Assembly (NCBI RefSeq): GCF_000830005.1
Contig: NZ_CP010407.1
Coordinates: 372,001 to 436,000, forward strand
Source: Streptomyces vietnamensis
GTDB lineage: Bacteria > Actinomycetota > Actinomycetes > Streptomycetales > Streptomycetaceae
Length of the DNA stretch: 64,000 nucleotides
Direction: 5' to 3'
Under the pieces are notes generated by a model. It had not been told where the DNA came from, searched no databases, and saw only the letters and a program-made list of their open reading frames with translations. Positions 25,120-33,078 of the stretch are shown here, in pieces. Position numbers and translations under genes: made by a program. Each line of letters starts with the position of its first letter. Within the stretch, counting starts at the first letter, position 1.

Positions 25120-26319
25120 TTACGGCGTCACCTTCAGCAGCTTGTTCGCCGTGCCGGAGGAGGGGTTCTTGATGGCGTCGGGCGTGGCCGCCCCGGTCAG
25201 TGCGGCGGCCGTGTCGGCGGGCGTCGCCGACGGGTGGGCCGCCAGGTAGAGGGCGGCGGCGCCCGTCACGTGCGGTGTGGCCATGGACGTGCCGGAGATC
25301 GTCTTGGTGCCGGTGTCGCTGTCGTTCCAGTCCGACGTGATGTCCGAGCCGGGGGCGTACAGGTCCACCACCGCACCGAAGTTGGAGAAGTCCGACTGCT
25401 CGTCGTCCTTGGTGCTGGAGGCCACGGTGAGGGCCTCGGGCACCCGGGCCGGCGAGCCCTGGCCCGCGTCGGAGGACTCGTTGCCCGCCGCGACCGCGAA
25501 GGTCACGCCGGAGGCGATGGCGCGCTGGACCGCGGCGTCGAGCGCCTCGTCGGCGCCGCCGTCGAGGCTCATGTTCGCGACGGAGGGGCCTGAGTGGTTC
25601 TTCGTCACCCAGTCGATGCCCGCCACGACCTGCTCGGTGGTGCCGGAGCCGTTGTCGTCGAGGACCCGCACGGCGACGATCTTCGCCTTCTTGGCGACGC
25701 CGTGGGAGGTGCCGGCGATGGTGCCCGCGACGTGGGTGCCGTGGCCGTTGCCGTCGTCGGCCGAGTCGTCGTTGTCCACGGCGTCGAAGCCGTGGGTGGC
25801 CCGGCCGCCGAAGTCCTGGTGCGTGATCCGGACGCCGGTGTCGATGACGTACGCGGTGACGCCCTCTCCCCCGCCGTCGGGATAGGTGTACTTGTCGTCT
25901 CCGGCCGTCTCGGTCTGGTCGATCCGGTCCAGGCCCCAGGACGGGGGCTTCTCCTGCGTCTCCTTGATGCTGAAGCGCTTGTTCTGGACGACCGTGTCGA
26001 CGGCGGGGTCGGCGGCGAGCCGCTTGGCCTCCTCGACGGTCAGGCCCGATGCCGAGAAGCCGTTGACCTTCGAGCCGTAGGAGCGCTGGAGGGTGCCGCC
26101 GTACTTCTTCGCGAGCTCCGCCTTGTTCGCGGATGCGTCGAGGATGACGACGAAGCTGCCGGCGACGGCGCCCGGGGCGCCGAGTCCGTGCACGGTGCCC
26201 TCGGCCGGGGCGGCCGCCCCGGCGAGATTGCCCGCGAGCAGCGCCGCGGTGGCGGCGCCTGCTACTCCTGCGGCTATGGCCGCGTTGCGAAGTCCGCGGG
26301 ATCGCTTGTGAGTTGCCAT
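25120..26319 (-). CDS. secreted subtilisin-like serine protease (S8)
   Basis: A 399-residue preproprotease. A signal peptide (RNAAIAAGVAGAATAALLAG) is followed by an inhibitor I9 propeptide (SFVVILDASANKAELAKKYG to about residue 110). The catalytic domain has Asp in YVIDTGVRI (near 160), His in GNGHGTHVAGTIAG (near 193), Asn in AAGNESSDAG and Ser in GTSMATPHVTGAAALY (near 345). It degrades extracellular protein after autoprocessing. Start ATG at 26319 behind GAGGAGAG. A 220-bp upstream gap must hold its promoter; I did not find a confident -35/-10 pair there. Confidence 0.96.
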   Translation of the reverse strand: MATHKRSRGLRNAAIAAGVAGAATAALLAGNLAGAAAPAEGTVHGLGAPGAVAGSFVVILDASANKAELAKKYGGTLQRSYGSKVNGFSASGLTVEEAKRLAADPAVDTVVQNKRFSIKETQEKPPSWGLDRIDQTETAGDDKYTYPDGGGEGVTAYVIDTGVRITHQDFGGRATHGFDAVDNDDSADDGNGHGTHVAGTIAGTSHGVAKKAKIVAVRVLDDNGSGTTEQVVAGIDWVTKNHSGPSVANMSLDGGADEALDAAVQRAIASGVTFAVAAGNESSDAGQGSPARVPEALTVASSTKDDEQSDFSNFGAVVDLYAPGSDITSDWNDSDTGTKTISGTSMATPHVTGAAALYLAAHPSATPADTAAALTGAATPDAIKNPSSGTANKLLKVTP

Positions 26320-26539
26320 GAAAAGGGATCTCTCCTCGTGTTGACGTGTGGGGCGTCAAACGTTCGAGAGAACCCTGTGCGGATTGGCAGGAGCAAATCA
26401 AGTGCGAACCAGGGGTAAGGGGTTCTTCAACAAGGTTTCTGAATAAGCCCTCCGCATCGCCTCCACGACGCACACGTCCCGTCGCCAACTCCTCCGTGAA
26501 ACGGGCACGTTCAGCGCCGCCCCCGGGGCGGACGGGGAG

Positions 26540-27685
26540 TCAGTGACGCAAGCGGGTGTTGAGGCGGGCGGCCCGGCGGGTCAGGTGGTCGCGTTCCAGG
26601 GTGTCGGTCGCCTTCTTCGCCGCCTCGGCGTACAACCGCGCCGCCGTCGCGAGATCGCCGGCGCGTTCATGGAGGTACGCCGCCACCGCCGTGTACCGGG
26701 GCAGGGAGTCGTCGAGCTCCGCGAGCGCCGCCAGGCCGGCGCGCGGTCCGTCGGCCTCGCCGACGGCGACCGCGCGGTTGAGCCGGACGACCGGACTGTC
26801 CGTCAGGCGCGTGAGCTCGTCGTACCACTCGACGATCTGCACCCAGTCGGTCTCCTCTGCCGTGGGGGCGTCGGCGTGGAGCGCCGCCACGGCGGCCTGC
26901 GCCTGGAACTCGCCGAGGCGGTCGCGGGCGAGGGCCGCCTGCAGGATCTCGACGCCCTCGGCGATCGCCCGGGTGTCCCACCGGCCGCGGTCCTGCTCCG
27001 CGAGCGGCACCAGGCTGCCGTCGGGCGCGGTCCGGGCGGCGCGCCGGGCGTGGTGGAGCAGCATGAGGGCGAGGAGCCCCGCCACCTCGGGGTGGTCGAT
27101 GGCGGCCGCGAGCTGCCGGGTGAGCCGGATGGCCTCGGCGGAGAGGTCGACGTCTCCGGAGTAGCCCTCGTTGAAGACCAGGTAGAGGACGCGGAGCACG
27201 GTGGCGACGTCGCCAGGGCGGTCGAAACGTACGCCGGAGACCGTGCGCTTGGCCCGGCTGATCCGCTGCGCCATGGTCGCCTCGGGCACCAGGTAGGCCT
27301 GGGCGATCTGGCGGGTGGTCAGGCCGCCGACGGCGCGCAGCGTGAGCGCGACCGCCGACGAGGGCGTCAGGGACGGATGGGCGCAGAGGAAGTACAGCTG
27401 GAGCGTGTCGTCCACCGCGGGCGCGGGCCCGGGCGCGGGTTCCTCGTCGACGAGGTCCTCGCGCCGGCGCCGGGCGGTGTCCGCGCGGGCCGCGTCCAGG
27501 AACTTGCGCCAGGCGACGGTGACCAGCCAGCCCTTCGCGTCCCGCGGAGGATCGGTCGGCCAGACGCGGACGGCCTCCACCAGGGCGTCCTGCACGGCGT
27601 CCTCGGCCGCCGCGAAGTCGGCTCCGCGGCGGACGAGGACGGTGAGGACGCTCGGCGTGAGGCTTCGGAGCAGGGCCTCGTCCAT
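26540..27685 (-). CDS. ECF42-family sigma factor with TPR-like C-terminal extension
   Basis: A 381-residue sigma factor. Sigma regions 2 and 4 are in ADFAAAEDAVQDALVEAVRVWP and LTTRQIAQAYLVPEATMAQRISRAK. The long C-terminal part (EVAGLLALMLLHHARRAAR, then RLTDSPVVRLNRAVAVGEADGP) is the TPR-like domain diagnostic of ECF42, where it controls activity without an anti-sigma factor. The ATG at 27685 is chosen; a GTG at 27697 overlaps the preceding stop (GTGA) and is possible. It directly follows a YCII/DGPF gene, the known partner of ECF42 factors. Confidence 0.93.
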   Translation of the reverse strand: MDEALLRSLTPSVLTVLVRRGADFAAAEDAVQDALVEAVRVWPTDPPRDAKGWLVTVAWRKFLDAARADTARRRREDLVDEEPAPGPAPAVDDTLQLYFLCAHPSLTPSSAVALTLRAVGGLTTRQIAQAYLVPEATMAQRISRAKRTVSGVRFDRPGDVATVLRVLYLVFNEGYSGDVDLSAEAIRLTRQLAAAIDHPEVAGLLALMLLHHARRAARTAPDGSLVPLAEQDRGRWDTRAIAEGVEILQAALARDRLGEFQAQAAVAALHADAPTAEETDWVQIVEWYDELTRLTDSPVVRLNRAVAVGEADGPRAGLAALAELDDSLPRYTAVAAYLHERAGDLATAARLYAEAAKKATDTLERDHLTRRAARLNTRLRH

Positions 27686-27693
27686 GGGTGTGG

Positions 27694-28101
27694 TCACTCC
27701 GTGATGACGGGCGGCGCGGCCATGAGCGGGCGCAGTTCGAGCCACTCGTGGATCGGCTTCCCGCCGGCCCCGGGGGCGGCCGAGAGCTCCCCGGCGAGCT
27801 CCAGAGCGCGCTCGTAGTTGTCGACGTCGATCACCATCCAGCCGGCGATGAGGTCCTTGGTCTCGGCGAACGGGCCGTCGGTGACCGGCGGGCGGCCCTC
27901 GCCGTCGTAGCGGACCCAGACCCCCTCGGGGGCGAGCCCCTGGGCGTCGACGAACTCGCCGGTCTTCTCCAGCTTGGCGGCGAAGTCGTGCATGTACTGC
28001 ACGTGGGCCGAGATCTCCTCGGGCGTCCACTGGTCCATGGGCACGAAGCCCTCCGGGCACGGGGCGCCACGGTAGTGCTTCAGCATCAGGTACTTGGCCA
28101 T
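27694..28101 (-). CDS. YCII-related (DGPF-domain) protein
   Basis: A 135-residue protein with the core VTDGPFAETKDLIAGWMVIDVDN and the C-terminal EWLELRPLM. YCII/DGPF proteins are small dimeric alpha-beta barrels, linked genetically to ECF42 sigma factors and thought to be their targets; no reaction is established. Start ATG at 28101 behind GAGGAGAAC. It overlaps or nearly abuts the sigma gene, so the two are one operon. Upstream lies a tandem-repeat tract (28198-28323). Confidence 0.9.
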   Translation of the reverse strand: MAKYLMLKHYRGAPCPEGFVPMDQWTPEEISAHVQYMHDFAAKLEKTGEFVDAQGLAPEGVWVRYDGEGRPPVTDGPFAETKDLIAGWMVIDVDNYERALELAGELSAAPGAGGKPIHEWLELRPLMAAPPVITE

Positions 28102-28197
28102 GATGTTCTCCTCGGTCCTTGTGCGGCCCATTCTGGTCGCTCTCACGCCGGGGACGGAGCAGGCCACGGGTTCTCGACATCGCCGCCGGATTTTTTT

Positions 28198-28323
28198 CCG
28201 GCTTTCTCGACGGGTCCCGTGCCGGCTTCCTCGGCCTGCCCCGTGTGCCGGCTTCCTCGGCGTGCCCCCTGCCGGCTTCCTCGACACGCGCCCCGTCTGT
28301 CCGCCTCCTCAACGCGCTCCGTC
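28198..28323. repeat. five-copy 24/26-bp tandem repeat
   Basis: Five degenerate head-to-tail units beginning CCGGCTTCCTCG: 28198-28221, 28222-28247, 28248-28271, 28272-28297 and 28298-28323, alternating 24 and 26 bp. A run of seven T (28191-28197) precedes it, rare in this GC-rich DNA. The last unit runs into the 3' end of the LacI gene. The first four units are intergenic, upstream of the YCII-ECF42 operon. Confidence 0.75.
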
Positions 28324-29316
28324 CGTCGACTCCCGGACCGTGAGCCGTACGGGAACGGTGACCGACGTCGGCGTGGGTTCGCCGCGCAGGCGGCGGATCA
28401 GCAGGTCGGCCATCTGCATGCCGGACTCGCGGGCGCCGAGGCTGAGCGTGGTGACGGGCAGACCCCCGAAGTCGCTGTACGGGCCCGCCGCCGCGGAGGA
28501 GAGGAGGAGGTCGCCGGGGATGCTCAGGCCCAGGCGTCGGCAGGCGCTGATGACGGCCAGGCCGTAGGTCTCGTTGATGCAGTGGACGGCGTCCGGGCGC
28601 TCGTCCGCCGACAGGAGCCGGTCCGCCGCGTCGGCCGCGGTGTCGCCTCCCTTCGGGGCCTCGACGACGGGCCGCACGCCGTGCTCGGCGCACCACTGGC
28701 GGTAGAGCTCCTGACAGTCGACGGTGTAGCTGTCGGTGGGGGCCCCGCTGAGCAGGGCGATGCGGCGGGCGCCCTGTGCGTGCAGGTGGTCCAGGACCGC
28801 CCGCATGCCCGTCTCCCGGTCGGAGTTGACCCACGGGAAGTCGGAGTCGTCGAGCGGGCGTCCGGAAGTGACGGCGTCGAGCCCTCGGCGTCGGCAGTCG
28901 GCCAGGAGCGGGTCGTCACGCTGGGGGTCGACGACGAGGACGCCGTCCATGGGGACGCGGCTCCAGGTGCCCAGGCCCTCCCCGACGGGTACGACGACGA
29001 GCGCGTGCCCGTACTCGACGGCCTTCAGCGTCGCTCCGGCGATCGCCTCGGTGTAGAAGGGGCCGTACGTCGCCTCCCACGGCTCGCTGGCCATGTGGCG
29101 GATGACGACGCCGATGACGCCGACGCGGCCGGTGACGAGGCCGCGCGCGATGGGGTCGGGGCTGTAGCCGAGCCGGGCGGCGATCTCCTGGACCCGCCTG
29201 CGGGTCTCCTGGGCCACCTCGCCCTTGCCGTTGAGGGCGTGGGAGACGGTGGTCATCGAGACGCCTGCCGCCTCGGCGATCTCCCGGATGCCCGGACCCT
29301 TCTTCCTCCGGCTCAT
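28309..29316 (-). CDS. LacI-family repressor
   Basis: A 335-residue LacI/GalR regulator. The DNA-binding headpiece is IREIAEAAGVSMTTVSHALNGKG with hinge RLGYSPDPIARGL; the periplasmic-binding-like core follows (IGVVIRHMASEPWEATYGPF, DAVHCINETYGLAVISACRRLG). It is divergent from an amino-acid-type ABC operon, and two palindromes of LacI type lie between them. The effector may be the transported compound. The gene end overlaps the last unit of a tandem repeat, which may have altered the C-terminus (VRESTDGAR). Confidence 0.93.
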   Translation of the reverse strand: MSRRKKGPGIREIAEAAGVSMTTVSHALNGKGEVAQETRRRVQEIAARLGYSPDPIARGLVTGRVGVIGVVIRHMASEPWEATYGPFYTEAIAGATLKAVEYGHALVVVPVGEGLGTWSRVPMDGVLVVDPQRDDPLLADCRRRGLDAVTSGRPLDDSDFPWVNSDRETGMRAVLDHLHAQGARRIALLSGAPTDSYTVDCQELYRQWCAEHGVRPVVEAPKGGDTAADAADRLLSADERPDAVHCINETYGLAVISACRRLGLSIPGDLLLSSAAAGPYSDFGGLPVTTLSLGARESGMQMADLLIRRLRGEPTPTSVTVPVRLTVRESTDGAR

Positions 29317-29328
29317 TCGACTCCCCCA

Positions 29329-29386
29329 TTGACACTCCGAAAACGTTTTGGAACCATCCTAGCGCACCGACCCAAAACGATTTGGG
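29329..29386. promoter_or_regulatory. LacI operators O1 and O2 with divergent promoters
   Basis: O1 is the perfect palindrome AAAACGTTTT (29340-29349); O2 is CCCAAAACGATTTGGG (29371-29386), 14 of 16 bases symmetric. A consensus TTGACA (29329-29334) with AACCAT 17 bp on (29352-29357) points to the ABC operon, and O1 fills its spacer. On the minus strand TAGGAT (29361-29356) can be the -10 of the repressor gene, with O2 over its -35. One repressor could thus shut both directions. Confidence 0.75.
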
Positions 29387-29430
29387 TCCTGCTTGTGGGG
29401 ATTCCTGCCACCATCTCCTTCGGAGTGCAC

Positions 29431-30321
29431 ATGCACCGCATCACCAGATCCACCACCCTCGCCCTGTGCGGAGTGCTGCTCGCCGCCACGACGGCCTGCG
29501 GATCGAACGACGCTCCCGGTTCCGCCTCCAAGAACGGCTCCGCGTACGGAGACTGCGAGGTGTCCGGGAAGCGCGGCGAGTTCAAGCTCACCCCGGCGAC
29601 GGCCGGCGCCCTCACCGTCGAGACCAACCTGCCCGCGCCGGGCTGGTGGAACGGCGACACGCCGCAGACCGTCAAGAGCGGCTACGAGTACTGCATGGCC
29701 GCCAACATCGCCCACCGCGCGGGCCTGGACCGGGTGAACGTGAAGAACGTGTCGTTCGACGCGCTGGTCGCCGGCAAGACCAAGGACTTCGACCTGGCCC
29801 TCCTGGAGATCACGATCACCGAGGAGCGCAAGAAGGTCGTCGACTTCTCCCCGCCGTACTTCTCCGCCGACCAGGGCGTGTTGGTCAAGGCGGGATCGAA
29901 GGTCGACGCCCGCAGCATCCGCGACGCCCGCATAGGCGTCTCCCTGGGCACCACCGGCGCGCTGTTCGTCCAGGAGCAGTTGAAGCCGTCCCACCCGGCC
30001 AAGGTGTTCCAGAGCAACCAGGACATGGTCGCCGCCCTCGCCGCCGGCCAGGTCGACGCCGTCGTCGCCGACGCCTCCATCCTGCTGGCCCAGGCCAAGC
30101 AGACCGGCGGCGTGCTGAAGGTCGTCGGCCAGTACGACACCGGCGAGACCTACGGCGCCCTCTACCCGAAGGGCTCCGCGAACCGGGCGACGCTGGACCG
30201 GATCATCCGGCAGATGGCCGCCGACGGCACCCTCGACCGTCTCGCCAGGACCCACCTCGCCGAGGCCTTCGGCACCGACCCGACCAAGGTTCCGCACTTC
30301 ACCCTCGGGGCCGCGTCGTGA
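29431..30321 (+). CDS. amino-acid-type ABC substrate-binding lipoprotein
   Basis: A 296-residue family 3 binding protein. A lipoprotein signal ends in TTAC with Cys23 as the likely lipidation site. The body has LTVETNLPAPGWWNGDTP, DLALLEITITEERKKVVDFSPPYF and VDAVVADASILLAQAKQ, the pattern of polar amino acid receptors. The ATG at 29431 has GGAG five bases upstream. First gene of a LacI-controlled operon with permease, ATPase and a glutamine amidotransferase-like enzyme, joined by stop-start overlaps. The ligand is unknown; the last gene hints at a glutamyl compound. Confidence 0.9.
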   Translation: MHRITRSTTLALCGVLLAATTACGSNDAPGSASKNGSAYGDCEVSGKRGEFKLTPATAGALTVETNLPAPGWWNGDTPQTVKSGYEYCMAANIAHRAGLDRVNVKNVSFDALVAGKTKDFDLALLEITITEERKKVVDFSPPYFSADQGVLVKAGSKVDARSIRDARIGVSLGTTGALFVQEQLKPSHPAKVFQSNQDMVAALAAGQVDAVVADASILLAQAKQTGGVLKVVGQYDTGETYGALYPKGSANRATLDRIIRQMAADGTLDRLARTHLAEAFGTDPTKVPHFTLGAAS

Positions 30322-31409
30322 TCGACACGCACGCCCCCCGTACGGTCGCGGCCAAGGGCGCGCCCGGCCGGCCTCCCGCGCCCTCGTGGCCCCTCGCGGT
30401 CGCCGCGCTCCTCGCCGCGACCGCGACGACCGCGCTGACCTGGCTCTGTCTGTACGGAGCCGGGCCGGCGGTCGACGGACCGTGGACCGCGCTGCTGTGG
30501 ACGGCGGCGGCCGCCGTCCTCGCGGTGTTCTCCCCCGCCGTTCTGGCCGCCGTCCGCGCCCGCCGGGCCGGCCTCGCCCAGGGGGCCGGCGACCTGGTGA
30601 CCGCCCGCCGGCTGTCCGCCGGCTCCCGCGCCTCGGCACGGCTGACCGCCGGACTGTGCCTCGCCGTCCTCGTCCTCGCGGGCACGCTCACGTTCGTGAC
30701 GGCGAACGACGCGGCCGTGCAGAAGACGTTCCTGCAGACCGCCCTGATGTCGCAGAGCGCCGCCGAGATCACCCGTGCCTTCGGCACCAACGTCATCATC
30801 TTCATGGCCACGCAGGCGCTCGTCATGGTCCTCGGGCTCGTCCTCGCCCTGGCCCGGATCGCCCCCGGCGCGGCGGGACGCCCCCTGCGCTGGCTCGCCG
30901 TCGCCTACATCGACATGTTCCGCGCCATGCCCGCGATCATCGTCATCTACCTCGTCGGCTTCGGTCTGCCGCTGACCGGTTTCCCCGGCCTGGCCGGCCT
31001 CAGCCCCACCAGCTACGCGGTCCTGGCCCTGACCCTCACCTACGGCGCGTACACCGCCGAGGTGTACCGGGCCGGCATCGAGGGCGTCCACCGCAGCCAG
31101 GTCGCGGCCGCCCGCTCGCTCGGCTTCGGCTACGCCCGGACCATGCGGTACGTGGTCCTCCCCCAGGCCGGACGCCGCATCGTGCCGCCGATGCTCAACA
31201 ACTTCATCGGCCTGCAGAAGGACACCGCCCTCGTCGGCGTCATCGGCACCATCGACGTCTTCACCCAGGCCAAGATCTACTCGGCGAACCAGTTCAACCT
31301 CTCCGCCGTGACCGTGGTCGCCGCCCTGTTCATCGTCATCACCATCCCGCAGGCCCGCCTCGCCGACTACCTCGTCGCCCGCGACCAGCGCCGCGCGCAA
31401 GGAGCCTGA
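30318..31409 (+). CDS. amino-acid ABC transporter permease
   Basis: A 363-residue membrane protein, longer than the usual 220-280. An N-terminal extension of about 120 residues carries two or three extra hydrophobic segments (PLAVAALLAATATTALTWLCL, ALLWTAAAAVLAVFSPAVLA) and basic stretches; the HisM/GlnP core follows with MFRAMPAIIVIYLVGFGLPL, AYTAEVYRAGIEGVHRSQ and the EAA-type loop AAARSLGFGYARTMRYVVLP. The start is GTG at 30318, overlapping the preceding stop (GTGA). It is the only permease in the operon, so it probably homodimerises. Confidence 0.9.
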   Translation: MIDTHAPRTVAAKGAPGRPPAPSWPLAVAALLAATATTALTWLCLYGAGPAVDGPWTALLWTAAAAVLAVFSPAVLAAVRARRAGLAQGAGDLVTARRLSAGSRASARLTAGLCLAVLVLAGTLTFVTANDAAVQKTFLQTALMSQSAAEITRAFGTNVIIFMATQALVMVLGLVLALARIAPGAAGRPLRWLAVAYIDMFRAMPAIIVIYLVGFGLPLTGFPGLAGLSPTSYAVLALTLTYGAYTAEVYRAGIEGVHRSQVAAARSLGFGYARTMRYVVLPQAGRRIVPPMLNNFIGLQKDTALVGVIGTIDVFTQAKIYSANQFNLSAVTVVAALFIVITIPQARLADYLVARDQRRAQGA

Positions 31410-31410
31410 C

Positions 31411-32154
31411 ATGGCGTTCATCGACATCACCGGCGTCCGCAAGAGCTACGGCGAGCACGAGGTCCTCAAGGGCGTCGACCTCTCCGTGGACCAGCACGAG
31501 GTCGTCTGCCTCATCGGTGCCTCGGGAAGCGGCAAGTCCACCCTGCTGCGCTGCGTCAACGCCCTCGAGGACATCAGTGCCGGCAGCATCAGCATCGACG
31601 GCGACGTCGTCTCCGGGCCCGGTGTCGACGTCGACGCGCTCCGCCGCGACGTCGGCATGGTCTTCCAGAGCTACAACCTCTTCCCCCACATGAGCGTCCT
31701 GCGCAACATCACGCTCGGCCCCGTCGAACTCGCGGGCCGGTCCCGGGAGGAGGCCGAGCAGCACGCGCTGGAGCTGCTCGACCGGATCGGACTCGCGGCG
31801 AAGGCCGGCAGCTATCCGGACGGCCTGTCCGGCGGGCAGCAGCAGCGCGTCGCCATCGTCCGCGCGATGGCCATGCGGCCCCGCGTCCTGCTCCTCGACG
31901 AGATCACCGCCGCCCTCGACCCCGAACTCGTCGCCGAAGTCCTCGGCATCGTCCGCGATCTGGCCGCCGACGGCATGACGATGCTGCTCGCCACCCACGA
32001 GATGGCCTTCGCCCGGGAGGTGTCGAGCAAGGTGTGCTTCCTCCACCAGGGCGTCCTGCTCGAACAGGGCCCACCCGAACAGATCTTCACCGACCCCCGC
32101 GAGGAACGCACCCGCGCCTTCCTCTCCAGCGTCATCGAGGCAGGCCGCCTGTGA
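31411..32154 (+). CDS. amino-acid ABC transporter ATP-binding protein
   Basis: A 247-residue GlnQ-type ATPase: Walker A GASGSGKST (36-44), Q-loop MVFQSYNLFPHM, signature LSGGQQQRVAIVRAM, Walker B VLLLDEITAALDPE, H-loop LLATHEMAFA. The Asp-Glu of Walker B is followed by ITAALD rather than the usual PTSALD. The ATG at 31411 comes one base after the permease stop with AAGGAG upstream. It energises the importer. Confidence 0.95.
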   Translation: MAFIDITGVRKSYGEHEVLKGVDLSVDQHEVVCLIGASGSGKSTLLRCVNALEDISAGSISIDGDVVSGPGVDVDALRRDVGMVFQSYNLFPHMSVLRNITLGPVELAGRSREEAEQHALELLDRIGLAAKAGSYPDGLSGGQQQRVAIVRAMAMRPRVLLLDEITAALDPELVAEVLGIVRDLAADGMTMLLATHEMAFAREVSSKVCFLHQGVLLEQGPPEQIFTDPREERTRAFLSSVIEAGRL

Positions 32155-32951
32155 CCCACGAACCCCGGCCGGACGCCCCCCTCGTCCTGGTCGTCCAGCA
32201 CGAGTCGGAATGCCCCGCGGGACTGTGGGGGACGTGGCTGACCGAAACGGGCCTCCGCCTGCACACCGTCCACCCCTATCTCGACGGGCCCCTTCCCGGC
32301 TCCCTCGCCCCGTACGACGGTCTCCTCGTGCTCGGCGGTTCTCCTGGCCCTCTGGAGGACGACCGCCATCCCTGGCTGCCGGCGGCGCGCGCCCTGCTGC
32401 GCGAGGGCGTCGAGCGTGAGACCCCCACGTTCGGGATATGCCTGGGTGCCGAACTGATGGCCGCCGAACTCGGCGGGGCCGTCGAGCGCCGCGCCACCCC
32501 ACAGGTCGGCGTCCACGACCTCGCGCTCCTGCCCGCGGCGGCCGACGACCCCGTCTTCTCCACGCTGAGCGCCGGCCCGCCCGCCGTCCTGTGGCACCAG
32601 GAGGAGATGACCGTCCTGCCGCCCGGCGCCGTGCACCTCATCGGCGGCACCGACGCGCCCCACCAGGCGTTCCGGCTCGGCCGCCGGGCCTGGGGCACCC
32701 AGTTCCACCCCGAGGCGACCCCGGCGATCGTCTCCCTGTGGAGCCGCGACAGCGCCATGCTGCGCCGCAGCGGCCTCGGCCCGGCCGCGATCGCCGAGCA
32801 GCTCCAGGCGCGCCACGCGGACGCCGCCCGCGCCTGGCGGACCGTCGCCCACCGCTGGGCCGCCCTCGTCCACGACGCGCACGCCCGACGATATGCAGCG
32901 GGCTCCGCCGATCCCGTACGCGAGGAGCTCCTCGTCCGCGACACGGACTGA
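32151..32951 (+). CDS. class I glutamine amidotransferase-like protein
   Basis: A 266-residue triad amidotransferase of the GMP-synthase/gamma-glutamyl-hydrolase fold. The nucleophile Cys is in FGICLGAELMA and the His-Glu pair in TQFHPEAT; all three catalytic residues are present. There is no attached synthase domain, as in PuuD-like or toxin-processing members that hydrolyse gamma-glutamyl bonds. The start is GTG at 32151, overlapping the ATPase stop (GTGA), so it is tightly coupled to uptake. Inference: the importer brings in a gamma-glutamyl or glutamine-like compound that this enzyme cleaves. Confidence 0.87.
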   Translation: MTHEPRPDAPLVLVVQHESECPAGLWGTWLTETGLRLHTVHPYLDGPLPGSLAPYDGLLVLGGSPGPLEDDRHPWLPAARALLREGVERETPTFGICLGAELMAAELGGAVERRATPQVGVHDLALLPAAADDPVFSTLSAGPPAVLWHQEEMTVLPPGAVHLIGGTDAPHQAFRLGRRAWGTQFHPEATPAIVSLWSRDSAMLRRSGLGPAAIAEQLQARHADAARAWRTVAHRWAALVHDAHARRYAAGSADPVREELLVRDTD

Positions 32952-33078
32952 CATCCGCGCGAGGCGGCCGAGGCACACCCGCGACGCCGGCACGGGCCGG
33001 GCCGAACGGAACAGGGCGGCCATCGCGGGAACACCCCGGTGGCCGCCCTGCCCTGGAGCCTGGGCGGACGCGGTGGTC

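Noticed and set aside
27694..28287. An N-terminally extended YCII protein reading through the tandem repeat.
   Set aside because: The extension is Arg/Pro-rich repeat sequence; the ATG at 28101 has a good ribosome binding site and begins the domain.
28198..28323. CRISPR-like array.
   Set aside because: Units are contiguous without spacers and degenerate; no cas genes nearby. The same applies to the 15-, 20-, 31- and 36-bp arrays.
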